A stretch of 9,924 nucleotides of DNA from JBGPEQ01 sp035518775 (GTDB lineage: Bacteria > Pseudomonadota > Alphaproteobacteria > Dongiales > Dongiaceae): NCBI GenBank assembly GCA_035518775.1, contig DATIXH010000284.1, positions 1 to 9,924 on the forward strand, written 5' to 3'. The position numbers were made by a program, and so were the translations under genes. The notes below the pieces were generated by a model. The model searched no databases. It was not told the origin of the DNA and saw nothing but the letters and a program-made list of their open reading frames with translations. Shown one piece after another: positions 1 to 5,592 of this stretch (positions are counted from its first letter, which is position 1; each line of letters opens with the position of its first letter).

Positions 1-25
1 AATTCGTGTTCTTCGTGTCTTTGTA
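1..25. repeat. short near-tandem intergenic repeat fragment at window edge
   Basis: Read on the minus strand, this stretch contains two imperfect 9-base units, AAAGACACG and AAGAACACG, back to back. It is clearly richer in A/T than the coding DNA around it. From memory, similar 'acaaagacacgaagaacacg'-type strings occur as dispersed intergenic repeats in several unrelated bacterial genomes, so this may be the edge of such an element cut by the window start. It lies just upstream of the aldo/keto reductase gene. It could equally be simple low-complexity leader DNA. Confidence 0.35.
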
Positions 26-82
26 ATGCCTCTTCTTTGCGGCGCACGTCCGTGTGCCTTGCAATCTCGAAACGGGGATCCG

Positions 83-1123
83 ATGCAATACCGCCAACTC
101 GGGCGCAGCGACATCAGGGTGAGCGCCATCTGCCTGGGCACGATGACCTGGGGCGAGCAGAACACCCAGGAGCAGGGCTTCGAGCAGATGGACTATGCGC
201 TCGCCCAGGGCGTGAACTTCTGGGACACGGCGGAGATGTATGCCGTGCCGCCGCGCAAGGAGACCTACGGCCGCACCGAGGAGATCATCGGCAACTGGTT
301 CAAAGCTCGCGGCAAGCGCGACAATGTCGTGCTGGCGACCAAGGTGGCCGGTCCCGATCAGCGCTTCTCCTACGTCCGCGACGGCAAGCCCCGCCTCAAC
401 CGAACGCACATCCTGGCGGCCATCGACGCCAGCCTGAAGCGGCTCCGGACCGATTATGTCGACCTCTACCAGCTGCACTGGGCCGAGCGCGACACCAACG
501 CGTTCGGCAAGCTCGCCTACGCGCCGACACGCGATGACGACGGCACGCCGCTCGCGGAAACGCTCGACGTCCTCGCCGAGGTCGTGAAGAGCGGGAAGGC
601 GCGCCAGGTCGGCCTCTCCAACGAATCCGCCTGGGGCGCCATGCACTACCTCGCGCTGGCCGAGGCCGGGCGCGGCCCGCGCATGGCCAGCATCCAGAAC
701 GCCTACAGCCTGCTGAACCGCAGCTTCGAGGTCGGCCTGGCCGAGGTGGCGATGCGCGAGCGCTGCGGCCTGCTCGCCTATTCGCCGCTCGGCATGGGAG
801 CGCTCTCCGGCAAGTATCTGAACGGCGCCGAGCCGGCCGGTGCCCGCCTTACGGTCTGGAAGCACTTCAAGCGCTACCTGACGCCGACGGGCGTGGCGGC
901 GACCGCGGAGTATGTGAAGCTGGCGCGCCGGCATGGGCTCGATCCGGCGCAGATGGCGCTCGCCTTCGTCACCGGGCGCCCCTTCGTGACCGCCAACATC
1001 ATCGGCGCCACGACGATGGAACAACTCAAGTCCAACATCGCCAGCGGCGAAATAAAATTGTCGCAGGAGGTTCTGGACGGCATCGACGCCATCCACAAGG
1101 TATATACTTATCCGTGCCCTTGA
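83..1123 (+). CDS. tas: Tas-family NADP(H)-dependent aldo/keto reductase
   Basis: This is a cytoplasmic TIM-barrel oxidoreductase that reduces aldehydes or ketones with NADPH; the physiological substrate of Tas proteins is unsettled. The product has 346 residues, the same as my recollection of E. coli Tas. The expected catalytic tetrad is visible: D48 and Y53 in WDTAEMY, K87 in ATKVAG and H132 in QLHWAERDTN. Other Tas-like stretches are LGTMTWGEQN near residue 18, IQNAYSLLNRSFEVGLAEV near 204, GKYLNGAEPAGAR near 243, RRHGLDPAQMALAFV near 282, and the C-terminal tail HKVYTYPCP. I chose ATG 83 because GGGGA sits 4 bases upstream and the protein then starts MQYRQLG like Tas; reading could begin at 26, but those extra residues do not resemble the family. 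The last codons (about 1050-1115) are AT-rich for this genome. The gene ends 48 bases before thpR and may be its own transcription unit. Confidence 0.93.
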   Translation: MQYRQLGRSDIRVSAICLGTMTWGEQNTQEQGFEQMDYALAQGVNFWDTAEMYAVPPRKETYGRTEEIIGNWFKARGKRDNVVLATKVAGPDQRFSYVRDGKPRLNRTHILAAIDASLKRLRTDYVDLYQLHWAERDTNAFGKLAYAPTRDDDGTPLAETLDVLAEVVKSGKARQVGLSNESAWGAMHYLALAEAGRGPRMASIQNAYSLLNRSFEVGLAEVAMRERCGLLAYSPLGMGALSGKYLNGAEPAGARLTVWKHFKRYLTPTGVAATAEYVKLARRHGLDPAQMALAFVTGRPFVTANIIGATTMEQLKSNIASGEIKLSQEVLDGIDAIHKVYTYPCP

Positions 1124-1171
1124 GGGTCGGCCCTCGCCGGGCGGTTGCGAGCTAGCCTTTGCGGAAGGCCC

Positions 1172-1714
1172 ATGCGTCTGTTCGTCGGCATCGCTCTTCC
1201 CGAAGACGTCCGCTTCCAGCTGAGCCTGTTGTGCTCCGGCCTCCCGAACGTGCGTTGGGTGCCGCCGGAGAACTTCCACGTCACGCTCCGCTTCATCGGC
1301 GAGGTCGACGGCGGCGTCTCCCAGGACATCGACGCCTCGCTCGCCGGCGTGCGGGCGCCGCGCTTCTCGCTGGGCCTCGGCGGCGTCGGCCATTTCGGCA
1401 ACGGCGGCAACGTGCGGGTGGTCTGGGCCGGCGTCGAGAAATCCCCGGCCCTGCGCCATCTGCACGACAAGATCGAATCGGCTGTCGTGCGCGCCGGCCT
1501 GCCGCCCGACGGCCAGAAGTTCAACCCGCACATCACGCTGGCGCGCCCCAAATCGGCGCCGCCGACCGCCAAGCTGCAGGAGTATCTGGCCTACAACAAC
1601 CTGTTCAAGACGCCGCCGTTCGAGGTCACGCACTTCACGCTCTACCAGAGCTTCCCCGGCGGCGAAGGCTCGATCTACCGCGCCGAACACAGCTACGAGC
1701 TCTCGCGTGCCTGA
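1172..1714 (+). CDS. thpR: RNA 2',3'-cyclic phosphodiesterase (2H phosphoesterase, ThpR/LigT)
   Basis: This is a cytoplasmic 2H phosphoesterase. The family opens 2',3'-cyclic phosphate ends of RNA to 2'-phosphates and can, in vitro, ligate tRNA half molecules through 2'-5' bonds. The product has 180 residues, usual for the family. Both signature tetrapeptides are visible: HVTL at residues 36-39 and HITL at 120-123. The N-terminus MRLFVGIALPEDVR and the stretch RWVPPENFHVTLRFIGEV are typical. ATG 1172 is preceded by GGAAGG ending 3 bases before it, a short but reasonable spacing; it gives the family N-terminus exactly. The gene appears to lead a plus-strand run, since its stop overlaps the GTG of the next gene by 8 bases and the sirtuin and glycosylase genes follow closely. 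Which RNAs it acts on cannot be read from the sequence. Confidence 0.92.
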   Translation: MRLFVGIALPEDVRFQLSLLCSGLPNVRWVPPENFHVTLRFIGEVDGGVSQDIDASLAGVRAPRFSLGLGGVGHFGNGGNVRVVWAGVEKSPALRHLHDKIESAVVRAGLPPDGQKFNPHITLARPKSAPPTAKLQEYLAYNNLFKTPPFEVTHFTLYQSFPGGEGSIYRAEHSYELSRA

Positions 1715-2306
1715 CGGCCGGCTGTCGGCCGGCGCGATCCGCCGCATCGCCGTCGCGATCAAAGCCGTCGCGATCATCGGCATCGTCTTGTTCGGCGGTC
1801 TTGCCGTCGTCGTTGCGACGGCGCCCGATGCGGTGGAACGCGCCGCCCGCGGCTACGTGTCCCATCGCCTGCATGCCGAAGTGGCGGCCATTCGCGCGGG
1901 TTCTCCGGCAATCGCGGCCCTGATCCCCGACCCGAACCTAGCGGCGCTATATGCAGTCCAACTGCGCGCGTTGCAGCAGCAGGCGTCCGCCGCTGCCGAG
2001 GCGTTGCTGGACAAGTGGCTGGCGAGCTTGTGCAAGGACGCCTGCGGGGACGTGGCTAAGGCCCGTGGGCTCCTGCATGCGGCGTTCAGCGCTTTGCCGG
2101 AGAGCACAAAGACGGCCCTGGGCAACCTGCAGGCGATCGGGCAAGGGCGCTTCGAATCCATTGTCGACAAGCTGCGCCACGAGCTGACGCTGATCTCGGT
2201 CGCCAATCTCGCGATCTTCCTGTTCCTGCTGCTGGTTGCCTCGATTGCCAGGGAGCAGCGGTTGGTCGTCCTGCCGGCCCCATGCTCGCCGCCTCGACGC
2301 TGGTGA
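1707..2306 (+). CDS. unknown membrane protein, N-terminal part, reading frame probably broken
   Basis: I do not recognise this family. The readable frame gives 199 residues. A membrane segment lies at about residues 14-37 (IIGIVLFGGLAVVVATA region). It is followed by a helical, Ala-rich, presumably periplasmic or extracytoplasmic part of about 120 residues with a Cys pair C109/C113 (LCKDACGD), then a second membrane segment at about 161-180 (LISVANLAIFLFLLLVASIA). After LVVLPA (residue 191) the sequence abruptly becomes PCSPPRRW and stops, while the frame starting at 2282 carries on with convincing membrane-protein sequence. One missing C in the C run 2278-2281 would join them into a protein of about 263 residues. 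The GTG start at 1707 overlaps the thpR stop by 8 bases, which suggests translational coupling; no strong ribosome binding site is visible. Position between thpR and cobB suggests co-transcription, but no function can be inferred. Confidence 0.65.
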   Translation: MPDGRLSAGAIRRIAVAIKAVAIIGIVLFGGLAVVVATAPDAVERAARGYVSHRLHAEVAAIRAGSPAIAALIPDPNLAALYAVQLRALQQQASAAAEALLDKWLASLCKDACGDVAKARGLLHAAFSALPESTKTALGNLQAIGQGRFESIVDKLRHELTLISVANLAIFLFLLLVASIAREQRLVVLPAPCSPPRRW

Positions 2307-2497
2307 CGCTGGCATTCTATGTGTTCGGCACGAACTGGTGGTGGGCGGTGCTGACGGACGGCTATTGGGGCTACGGGTATCTCGTGCTCGACGCCATCGT
2401 CTTCGCGCTGTTTGTCGATATCATCGTCCTTCAAGGGATCGTCACGAATGCAATCCTTGGCGTGATCGGAGCTGTCGTGTCTGTCATTCCTGTCTGA
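2282..2497 (+). pseudogene. C-terminal part of the same membrane protein, displaced by one base
   Basis: This 71-codon frame begins MLAASTLVTLAFYVFGTNWWW and contains membrane segments at about residues 2-19, 31-50 and 54-71, with a Trp/Tyr/Gly-rich loop (WWWAVLTDGYWGYGY) between the first two. It ends 14 bases before the sirtuin ATG. No ribosome binding site sits at a useful distance before ATG 2282; the nearest GGAG is more than 20 bases away. Its membrane character directly continues that of the preceding frame (ends at 2306), so I read it as the C-terminal part of one gene split by a one-base loss, through a real mutation or a sequencing/assembly error. A separate small membrane protein is the alternative. 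Confidence 0.6.
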
Positions 2498-2511
2498 TCC
2501 GGGGCGAAGGC

Positions 2512-3246
2512 ATGCAACGGCCCCATCGTATCGTCATCCTTACCGGCGCCGGCATTTCCAAGGAGTCCGGGCTCGATACCTTCCGCGATGCGGATGGCAT
2601 CTGGTCCAAGGTGCGGCTGGAGGAGGTGGCCACGCCGGAAGCTTTCATCGCCGATCGCGTAAAGGTACAGGCCTTCTACAATGCGCGCCGGCGCGGGCTG
2701 CTCGATCCGAAGGTGGCGCCGAATGCCGCTCACCGCGCCCTCGCCCTGCTGGAGCGGAACTGGTCTGGGCAGCTGCTGCTGGTGACGCAGAACATCGACA
2801 ACCTCCACGAGCGGGCCGGCACGCGGCAACTCGTCCACATGCATGGCGAGTTGCTGAAGGCGCGCTGTCTGGATTGCGAGAAGGTCGTGGAATGGCCGGA
2901 CGATCTCGATGAGAACTCGATCTGTCCAGGTTGCTGGGAGACCGGTGGACTGCGGCCGCATGTCGTATGGTTCGGTGAGATGCCGCTCGACATCCTTCGC
3001 ATCCATGAAGCCATTGCGGTCTGCGACCTGTTCGTCGCCATCGGCACGTCCGGCGTTGTCTATCCGGCCGCTGGCTTTGCGGAGGGCGCACGCCAATTTG
3101 GCGCCCATACGGTCGAGCTCAATCTCGAGCCCTCCGCAGGCCACAGTCTCTTCGCAGAACGCATCTACGGTCCCGCGACTCAGGTCGTGCCGGCCTTCGT
3201 CGAGGACCTGCTTGCGAAGTCAGGCGCTCTGCAGACAAGGCGATAG
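2512..3246 (+). CDS. cobB: NAD-dependent protein deacylase (class III sirtuin, CobB-like)
   Basis: This cytoplasmic enzyme removes acyl groups from lysines using NAD+, giving nicotinamide and O-acyl-ADP-ribose. The product has 244 residues. Visible motifs in order: TGAGIS at 11-16 (NAD binding), TQNIDNLHERAG at 92-103, HMHG with the catalytic His at 111, zinc ligands C119/C122 and C138/C141, VVWFGE at 151-156, GTSGVVYPA at 178-186, and NLEPS near 204. Y56 and R59 in FYNARRR are the pair that, in class III sirtuins such as E. coli CobB and SIRT5, binds succinyl or malonyl groups, so desuccinylase as well as deacetylase activity is expected. ATG 2512 is supported by GAAGG 4 bases upstream and by the usual short N-terminus before ILTGAGIS. 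It follows the broken membrane gene by 14 bases and is followed by the glycosylase gene after only 2 bases. Known CobB targets include acyl-CoA synthetases; no target is shown here directly. Confidence 0.95.
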   Translation: MQRPHRIVILTGAGISKESGLDTFRDADGIWSKVRLEEVATPEAFIADRVKVQAFYNARRRGLLDPKVAPNAAHRALALLERNWSGQLLLVTQNIDNLHERAGTRQLVHMHGELLKARCLDCEKVVEWPDDLDENSICPGCWETGGLRPHVVWFGEMPLDILRIHEAIAVCDLFVAIGTSGVVYPAAGFAEGARQFGAHTVELNLEPSAGHSLFAERIYGPATQVVPAFVEDLLAKSGALQTRR

Positions 3247-3248
3247 CG

Positions 3249-3830
3249 GTGGCGGTACTCCAGGGGTTGCTCCGCGAGATTCGCGGCTGCCGCGTCTGCG
3301 CCGAGCACTTGCCGCTCGGGCCGCGCCCGGTCCTTCGCGTGAATCCCAGCGCCCGGCTGCTCATCATCGGCCAGGCGCCCGGCACCAAGGTCCACGAGAC
3401 CGGCATCCCCTGGAACGATCGCAGCGGTGAGCGGCTGCGCGACTGGCTGCAGCTTGATCGCGATACCTTCTATGATGCGAAGCGGATCGCCATCATGCCC
3501 ATGGGCTTCTGCTATCCCGGCGTCGATGCGAACGGCGGCGACCGGCCGCCCCGGAAGGAGTGTGCGCCGCTCTGGCACGGGCGTGTGCTGGCGCTGCTGC
3601 CGCGAATCGAACTGACACTGCTCGTCGGCGGCTACGCGCAGAAGCACTATCTCGGAGACCGCTGCGCCGCGAGCATGACCGAAACCGTGCAAGCCTGGCG
3701 CGAGCACGCACCGCGTTTCATCCCGTTGCCGCATCCGAGCTGGCGCAACACCGGCTGGTTGAAACGCAATTCCTGGTTCGAAGCGGAACTGCTTCGGGAA
3801 CTGCGCGGGCGCGTGCATGGGCTCCTGTAG
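3249..3830 (+). CDS. uracil-DNA glycosylase superfamily protein, Fe-S (family 4-like) type
   Basis: UDG-superfamily proteins (Pfam UDG, COG1573) excise uracil or related damaged bases from DNA to start base-excision repair. The 193-residue product has a motif A-like segment GQAPGTKVHETGIPWNDRSG at about 41-60 and a motif B-like HPSWRNTGW at about 162-170. Four cysteines, C14, C17, C88 and C105, match the arrangement of the 4Fe-4S ligands in family 4 enzymes: CxxC at the N-terminus, one Cys before a Gly/Asn/Arg-Pro-Pro stretch, one just after it. Motif A is unusual: family 4 normally reads GE(A/G)PGxxE followed by a GxPFVGxAG-like stretch, while here GQAPG is followed by PWNDRSG. The UdgX insertion (KRRIH) is not present. 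The GTG start at 3249 lies 2 bases after the cobB stop, with AAGG 8 bases upstream. The stop codon lies in the left arm of the palindrome at 3827-3870. Substrate range is uncertain. Confidence 0.85.
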   Translation: MAVLQGLLREIRGCRVCAEHLPLGPRPVLRVNPSARLLIIGQAPGTKVHETGIPWNDRSGERLRDWLQLDRDTFYDAKRIAIMPMGFCYPGVDANGGDRPPRKECAPLWHGRVLALLPRIELTLLVGGYAQKHYLGDRCAASMTETVQAWREHAPRFIPLPHPSWRNTGWLKRNSWFEAELLRELRGRVHGLL

Positions 3831-3870
3831 GGGCGCCGCGCACCCGCGGGCGGCCGCCGGCCGCCCCTAC
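3827..3870. terminator. G/C-rich palindrome between convergent genes; possible bidirectional terminator
   Basis: Two perfect 9-base arms, GTAGGGGCG (3827-3835) and CGCCCCTAC (3862-3870), enclose a second, fully G/C hairpin of 8 base pairs (GGGCGGCC 3848-3855 with GGCCGCCC 3859-3866, loop GCC). The right arms overlap, so the two folds compete. The left arm carries the TAG stop of the glycosylase gene and the right arm the TAG stop of the metalloprotease gene. No T run follows on either strand, so it is not a classical intrinsic terminator. It may act as one in both directions, protect mRNA 3' ends, or be a copy of a dispersed palindromic repeat. Confidence 0.55.
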
Positions 3871-4280
3871 GATTTATCCGCCTCCGCCTCAATCCGGTGC
3901 ATGTCGTCGTCGGAGAATCCGAAATGGTGGCCGATCTCGTGGATCAGCACGTGGCGCACGAGGTGCGTCAGGTCCTCTCCGGTCTCGCACCAATAGTCGA
4001 GCAGGGGACGGCGGTAGAGGAAGATCATGTCGACGTGGGGGACGACGGAAGAGACGCTCTTGCGCGAGAGGTTGACGCCGCGATAGAGGCCGAGCAGGTC
4101 GAACTCGGTCTCGCAGCCCATCTCGTCCATCGTATCCTCGTCTGGATAGTCGACGACGCGTATGACGACACTGTCCACATGCTTGGCGAGAGCACGGGGA
4201 ATGCCGGCATAGGCCGCCTGCGCGATCGCCTCGAGGTCTTCGAGGCTCGGCGGCGCGCTGAAGGTGTGTTTCGGGCTCAC
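3867..4280 (-). CDS. small zincin-like metalloprotease (metallopeptidase family, HExxHxxGxxD)
   Basis: The 137-residue product belongs to the short bacterial zincin family (Zincin_1, formerly DUF1025). The zinc-binding signature is near the C-terminus: H114-E115-I-G-H118-H-F-G121-F-S-D124, i.e. HExxHxxGxxD, with E115 as expected catalytic base. Upstream are the family-style SLEDLEAIAQAAYAGIP (12-28) and a YRGVNLS/IFLYRRPLLDY core (residues 66-96). There is no signal peptide, so it should be cytoplasmic. The start is GTG at 4278-4280, which overlaps the TGA of the upstream dehydrogenase as GTGA; translation is therefore probably coupled, and I see no strong separate ribosome binding site. The stop lies within the intergenic palindrome. 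The family's substrates are largely unknown; proteolysis is inferred from the motif. Confidence 0.88.
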   Translation of the reverse strand: MSPKHTFSAPPSLEDLEAIAQAAYAGIPRALAKHVDSVVIRVVDYPDEDTMDEMGCETEFDLLGLYRGVNLSRKSVSSVVPHVDMIFLYRRPLLDYWCETGEDLTHLVRHVLIHEIGHHFGFSDDDMHRIEAEADKS

Positions 4281-5038
4281 TTCGGCGCCAGCCGCAGCGC
4301 GCCGTCGAGGCGCACGACCTCGCCGTTCAGCAGCGCGTTCTCGATCATGTGCAGGACCAGCCGCGACACTTCATGGGCGTGTCCCAGCCGTTGCGGGAAC
4401 GGCACGGAATCGCCGAGCGCCTTCTGAATGTCCGGCGGCAGGTTCAGCATCATCGGCGTCGCGATCAGCCCGGGCGCGATGGCGAGCACGCGGATGCCGG
4501 AGCGCGCGAGGTCGCGCGCCGCCGGCAGGGTGAGCCCGGCGATGCCGGCCTTGGAGGCGGCGTAGGCGGCCTGGCCGATCTGACCCTCATAGGCGGCGAT
4601 CGAAGAGGTGGAGATGATGACGCCGCGCTCGCCATCGGCCAGCGGCGGCAGGCCGGCCATGTCGGCCGCCGCCAGCCGCATCATGTTGAAGGTGCCGATC
4701 AGGTTCACGTCGATCACCTTCCTGAACTTGTCGAGCGCCAGCGGCCCGTCCTTGCCGACGATGCGGCCCGGAATGAGGATGCCCGCGACATTGACGAGCA
4801 CGCGCGCCGGCCCATGCGCGGCGCGCGCCTTGGCCACCGCCTCCTCGCCGCTCTTGGCGTCGCTCACGTCGCAGGCGACCGCGAGCCCACCGATCTCCTT
4901 GGCCACGGCCGCGGCGCTCTCCGCGTTCAGATCGAGCACCGCCACCTTGGCGCCGGCCTGCGCCAGGTGCTGCGCCACGTCGGCGCCGATGCCGGAACCG
5001 CCGCCGGTGACGAGTGCCGCCTGACCCTTGATCTCCAT
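4277..5038 (-). CDS. SDR dehydrogenase, HSD10-like (3-hydroxy(-2-methyl)acyl-CoA dehydrogenase)
   Basis: This 253-residue classical short-chain dehydrogenase likely oxidises 3-hydroxyacyl-CoA or 3-hydroxy-2-methylbutyryl-CoA with NAD+, in fatty-acid or isoleucine breakdown. Seen: TGGGSGIG at 11-18, Asp36 after the second strand (favours NAD over NADP), NVAG at 83-86, N112 in DVNLIGTFN, and the catalytic S146, Y159, K163 (YAASK). Long stretches resemble human HSD17B10, including DVNLIGTFNMMRL, EGQIGQAAYAASKAGIAG, IRVLAIAPGL, VPFPQRLG and the C-terminal NGEVVRLDGALRL; this is recognition from memory, not an alignment. A plain 3-oxoacyl-ACP reductase is less likely. ATG 5036-5038 has a good GGGAG (5047-5051 on the complementary strand) 8 bases upstream. 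It is the first gene of a minus-strand pair, overlapping the metalloprotease by 4 bases, and diverges from the ykvA-like gene. Confidence 0.9.
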   Translation of the reverse strand: MEIKGQAALVTGGGSGIGADVAQHLAQAGAKVAVLDLNAESAAAVAKEIGGLAVACDVSDAKSGEEAVAKARAAHGPARVLVNVAGILIPGRIVGKDGPLALDKFRKVIDVNLIGTFNMMRLAAADMAGLPPLADGERGVIISTSSIAAYEGQIGQAAYAASKAGIAGLTLPAARDLARSGIRVLAIAPGLIATPMMLNLPPDIQKALGDSVPFPQRLGHAHEVSRLVLHMIENALLNGEVVRLDGALRLAPK

Positions 5039-5112
5039 CGTTTGTTCTCCCGCTTAACCAATCGGCGGCGGGTTTCTAGCAGATCGCCGCGGGCCTGGCG
5101 ACGGCGCGCCTA

Positions 5113-5140
5113 TTGAAGGCGACATCTTGTCCCCCAATAT
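5113..5140 (+). promoter_or_regulatory. candidate sigma70 promoter for the YkvA-family gene
   Basis: TTGAAG (5113-5118) and CAATAT (5135-5140) are separated by 16 bases in the 110-base divergent region between the SDR and ykvA-like genes. They would place the transcription start at roughly 5146-5149, right at the ATG of 5149, implying a leaderless or nearly leaderless message. That agrees with the absence of any Shine-Dalgarno sequence before that ATG. The match is by eye only. Confidence 0.35.
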
Positions 5141-5148
5141 TCACCGCC

Positions 5149-5535
5149 ATGGCGGGCAAAGAGCTGGTTCTCTACGATCCGGAAAAGCTCAAGCGCGATC
5201 AGGCCAAGGTCGAGCGCAAGTTCTGGGATAAGCTGCGCAAATACGTCCGCCAGGTTCCCTTCGTCGGCGATCTGATCGCCGCGTACTATTGCGCCATCGA
5301 TCCGGCCACGCCGCTGCATGTGAAGGCCGTCCTGTTCGGGGCCCTCGCCTATTTTATCATGCCCATAGACCTCGTGCCGGACTTCATCGCCTGGATCGGC
5401 TTCACCGACGACGCTGCCGTGCTCTACGCCGCCCTCCGCACGATCGCGCCGCATATCAAGGACAGCCATCGTCAGCAGGCAAAGGTTGCCATCGATCGCC
5501 TGGCCGGCGACGCGAGCGTTTCGCACACCGTCTGA
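5149..5535 (+). CDS. YkvA family protein (DUF1232)
   Basis: The 128-residue product carries the DUF1232 core at about residues 59-92, with the diagnostic run AYFIMPIDLVPDFI followed by GFTDDAAVLYAAL. The core is hydrophobic and may be membrane-associated; the N-terminus is charged and helical (EKLKRDQAKVERKFWDKLRK). No biochemical role is established for this family, and I infer none. I chose ATG 5149 (MAGKELVLYD) over an in-frame TTG at 5113, because the region between has promoter-like rather than coding character. No ribosome binding site precedes this ATG. It is divergent from the SDR gene and lies 57 bases before the isomerase-like gene on the same strand. Confidence 0.88.
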   Translation: MAGKELVLYDPEKLKRDQAKVERKFWDKLRKYVRQVPFVGDLIAAYYCAIDPATPLHVKAVLFGALAYFIMPIDLVPDFIAWIGFTDDAAVLYAALRTIAPHIKDSHRQQAKVAIDRLAGDASVSHTV

Positions 5536-5542
5536 TCGTCGA

Positions 5543-5570
5543 TTGCCGCACCCTTCTCCTCGAGCATAGT
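5543..5570 (+). promoter_or_regulatory. weak candidate promoter before the isomerase-like gene
   Basis: TTGCCG (5543-5548) and CATAGT (5565-5570) are spaced by 16 bases in the 57-base gap before the ATG at 5593. The hexamers are only moderate matches to the sigma70 consensus. The gene could instead be read from the upstream ykvA-like promoter. Confidence 0.25.
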
Positions 5571-5592
5571 CTTCCGTGCGAGGGAGCGTGCC

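Noticed and set aside
26..82. N-terminal extension of the aldo/keto reductase frame to position 26
   Set aside because: The extra 19 residues do not resemble Tas proteins. ATG 83 has a GGGGA before it and gives the exact family N-terminus.
1122..1135. GAGGG-TCGG-CCCTC hairpin just after tas as a terminator
   Set aside because: The stem is only 5 base pairs with no following T run; it is too weak to claim in GC-rich DNA.
2236..2511. Upstream extension of the sirtuin frame by 92 codons
   Set aside because: The extra residues are Arg/Cys/His-rich, overlap the membrane-protein coding region, and ATG 2512 has a GAAGG ribosome binding site and gives the normal sirtuin N-terminus.
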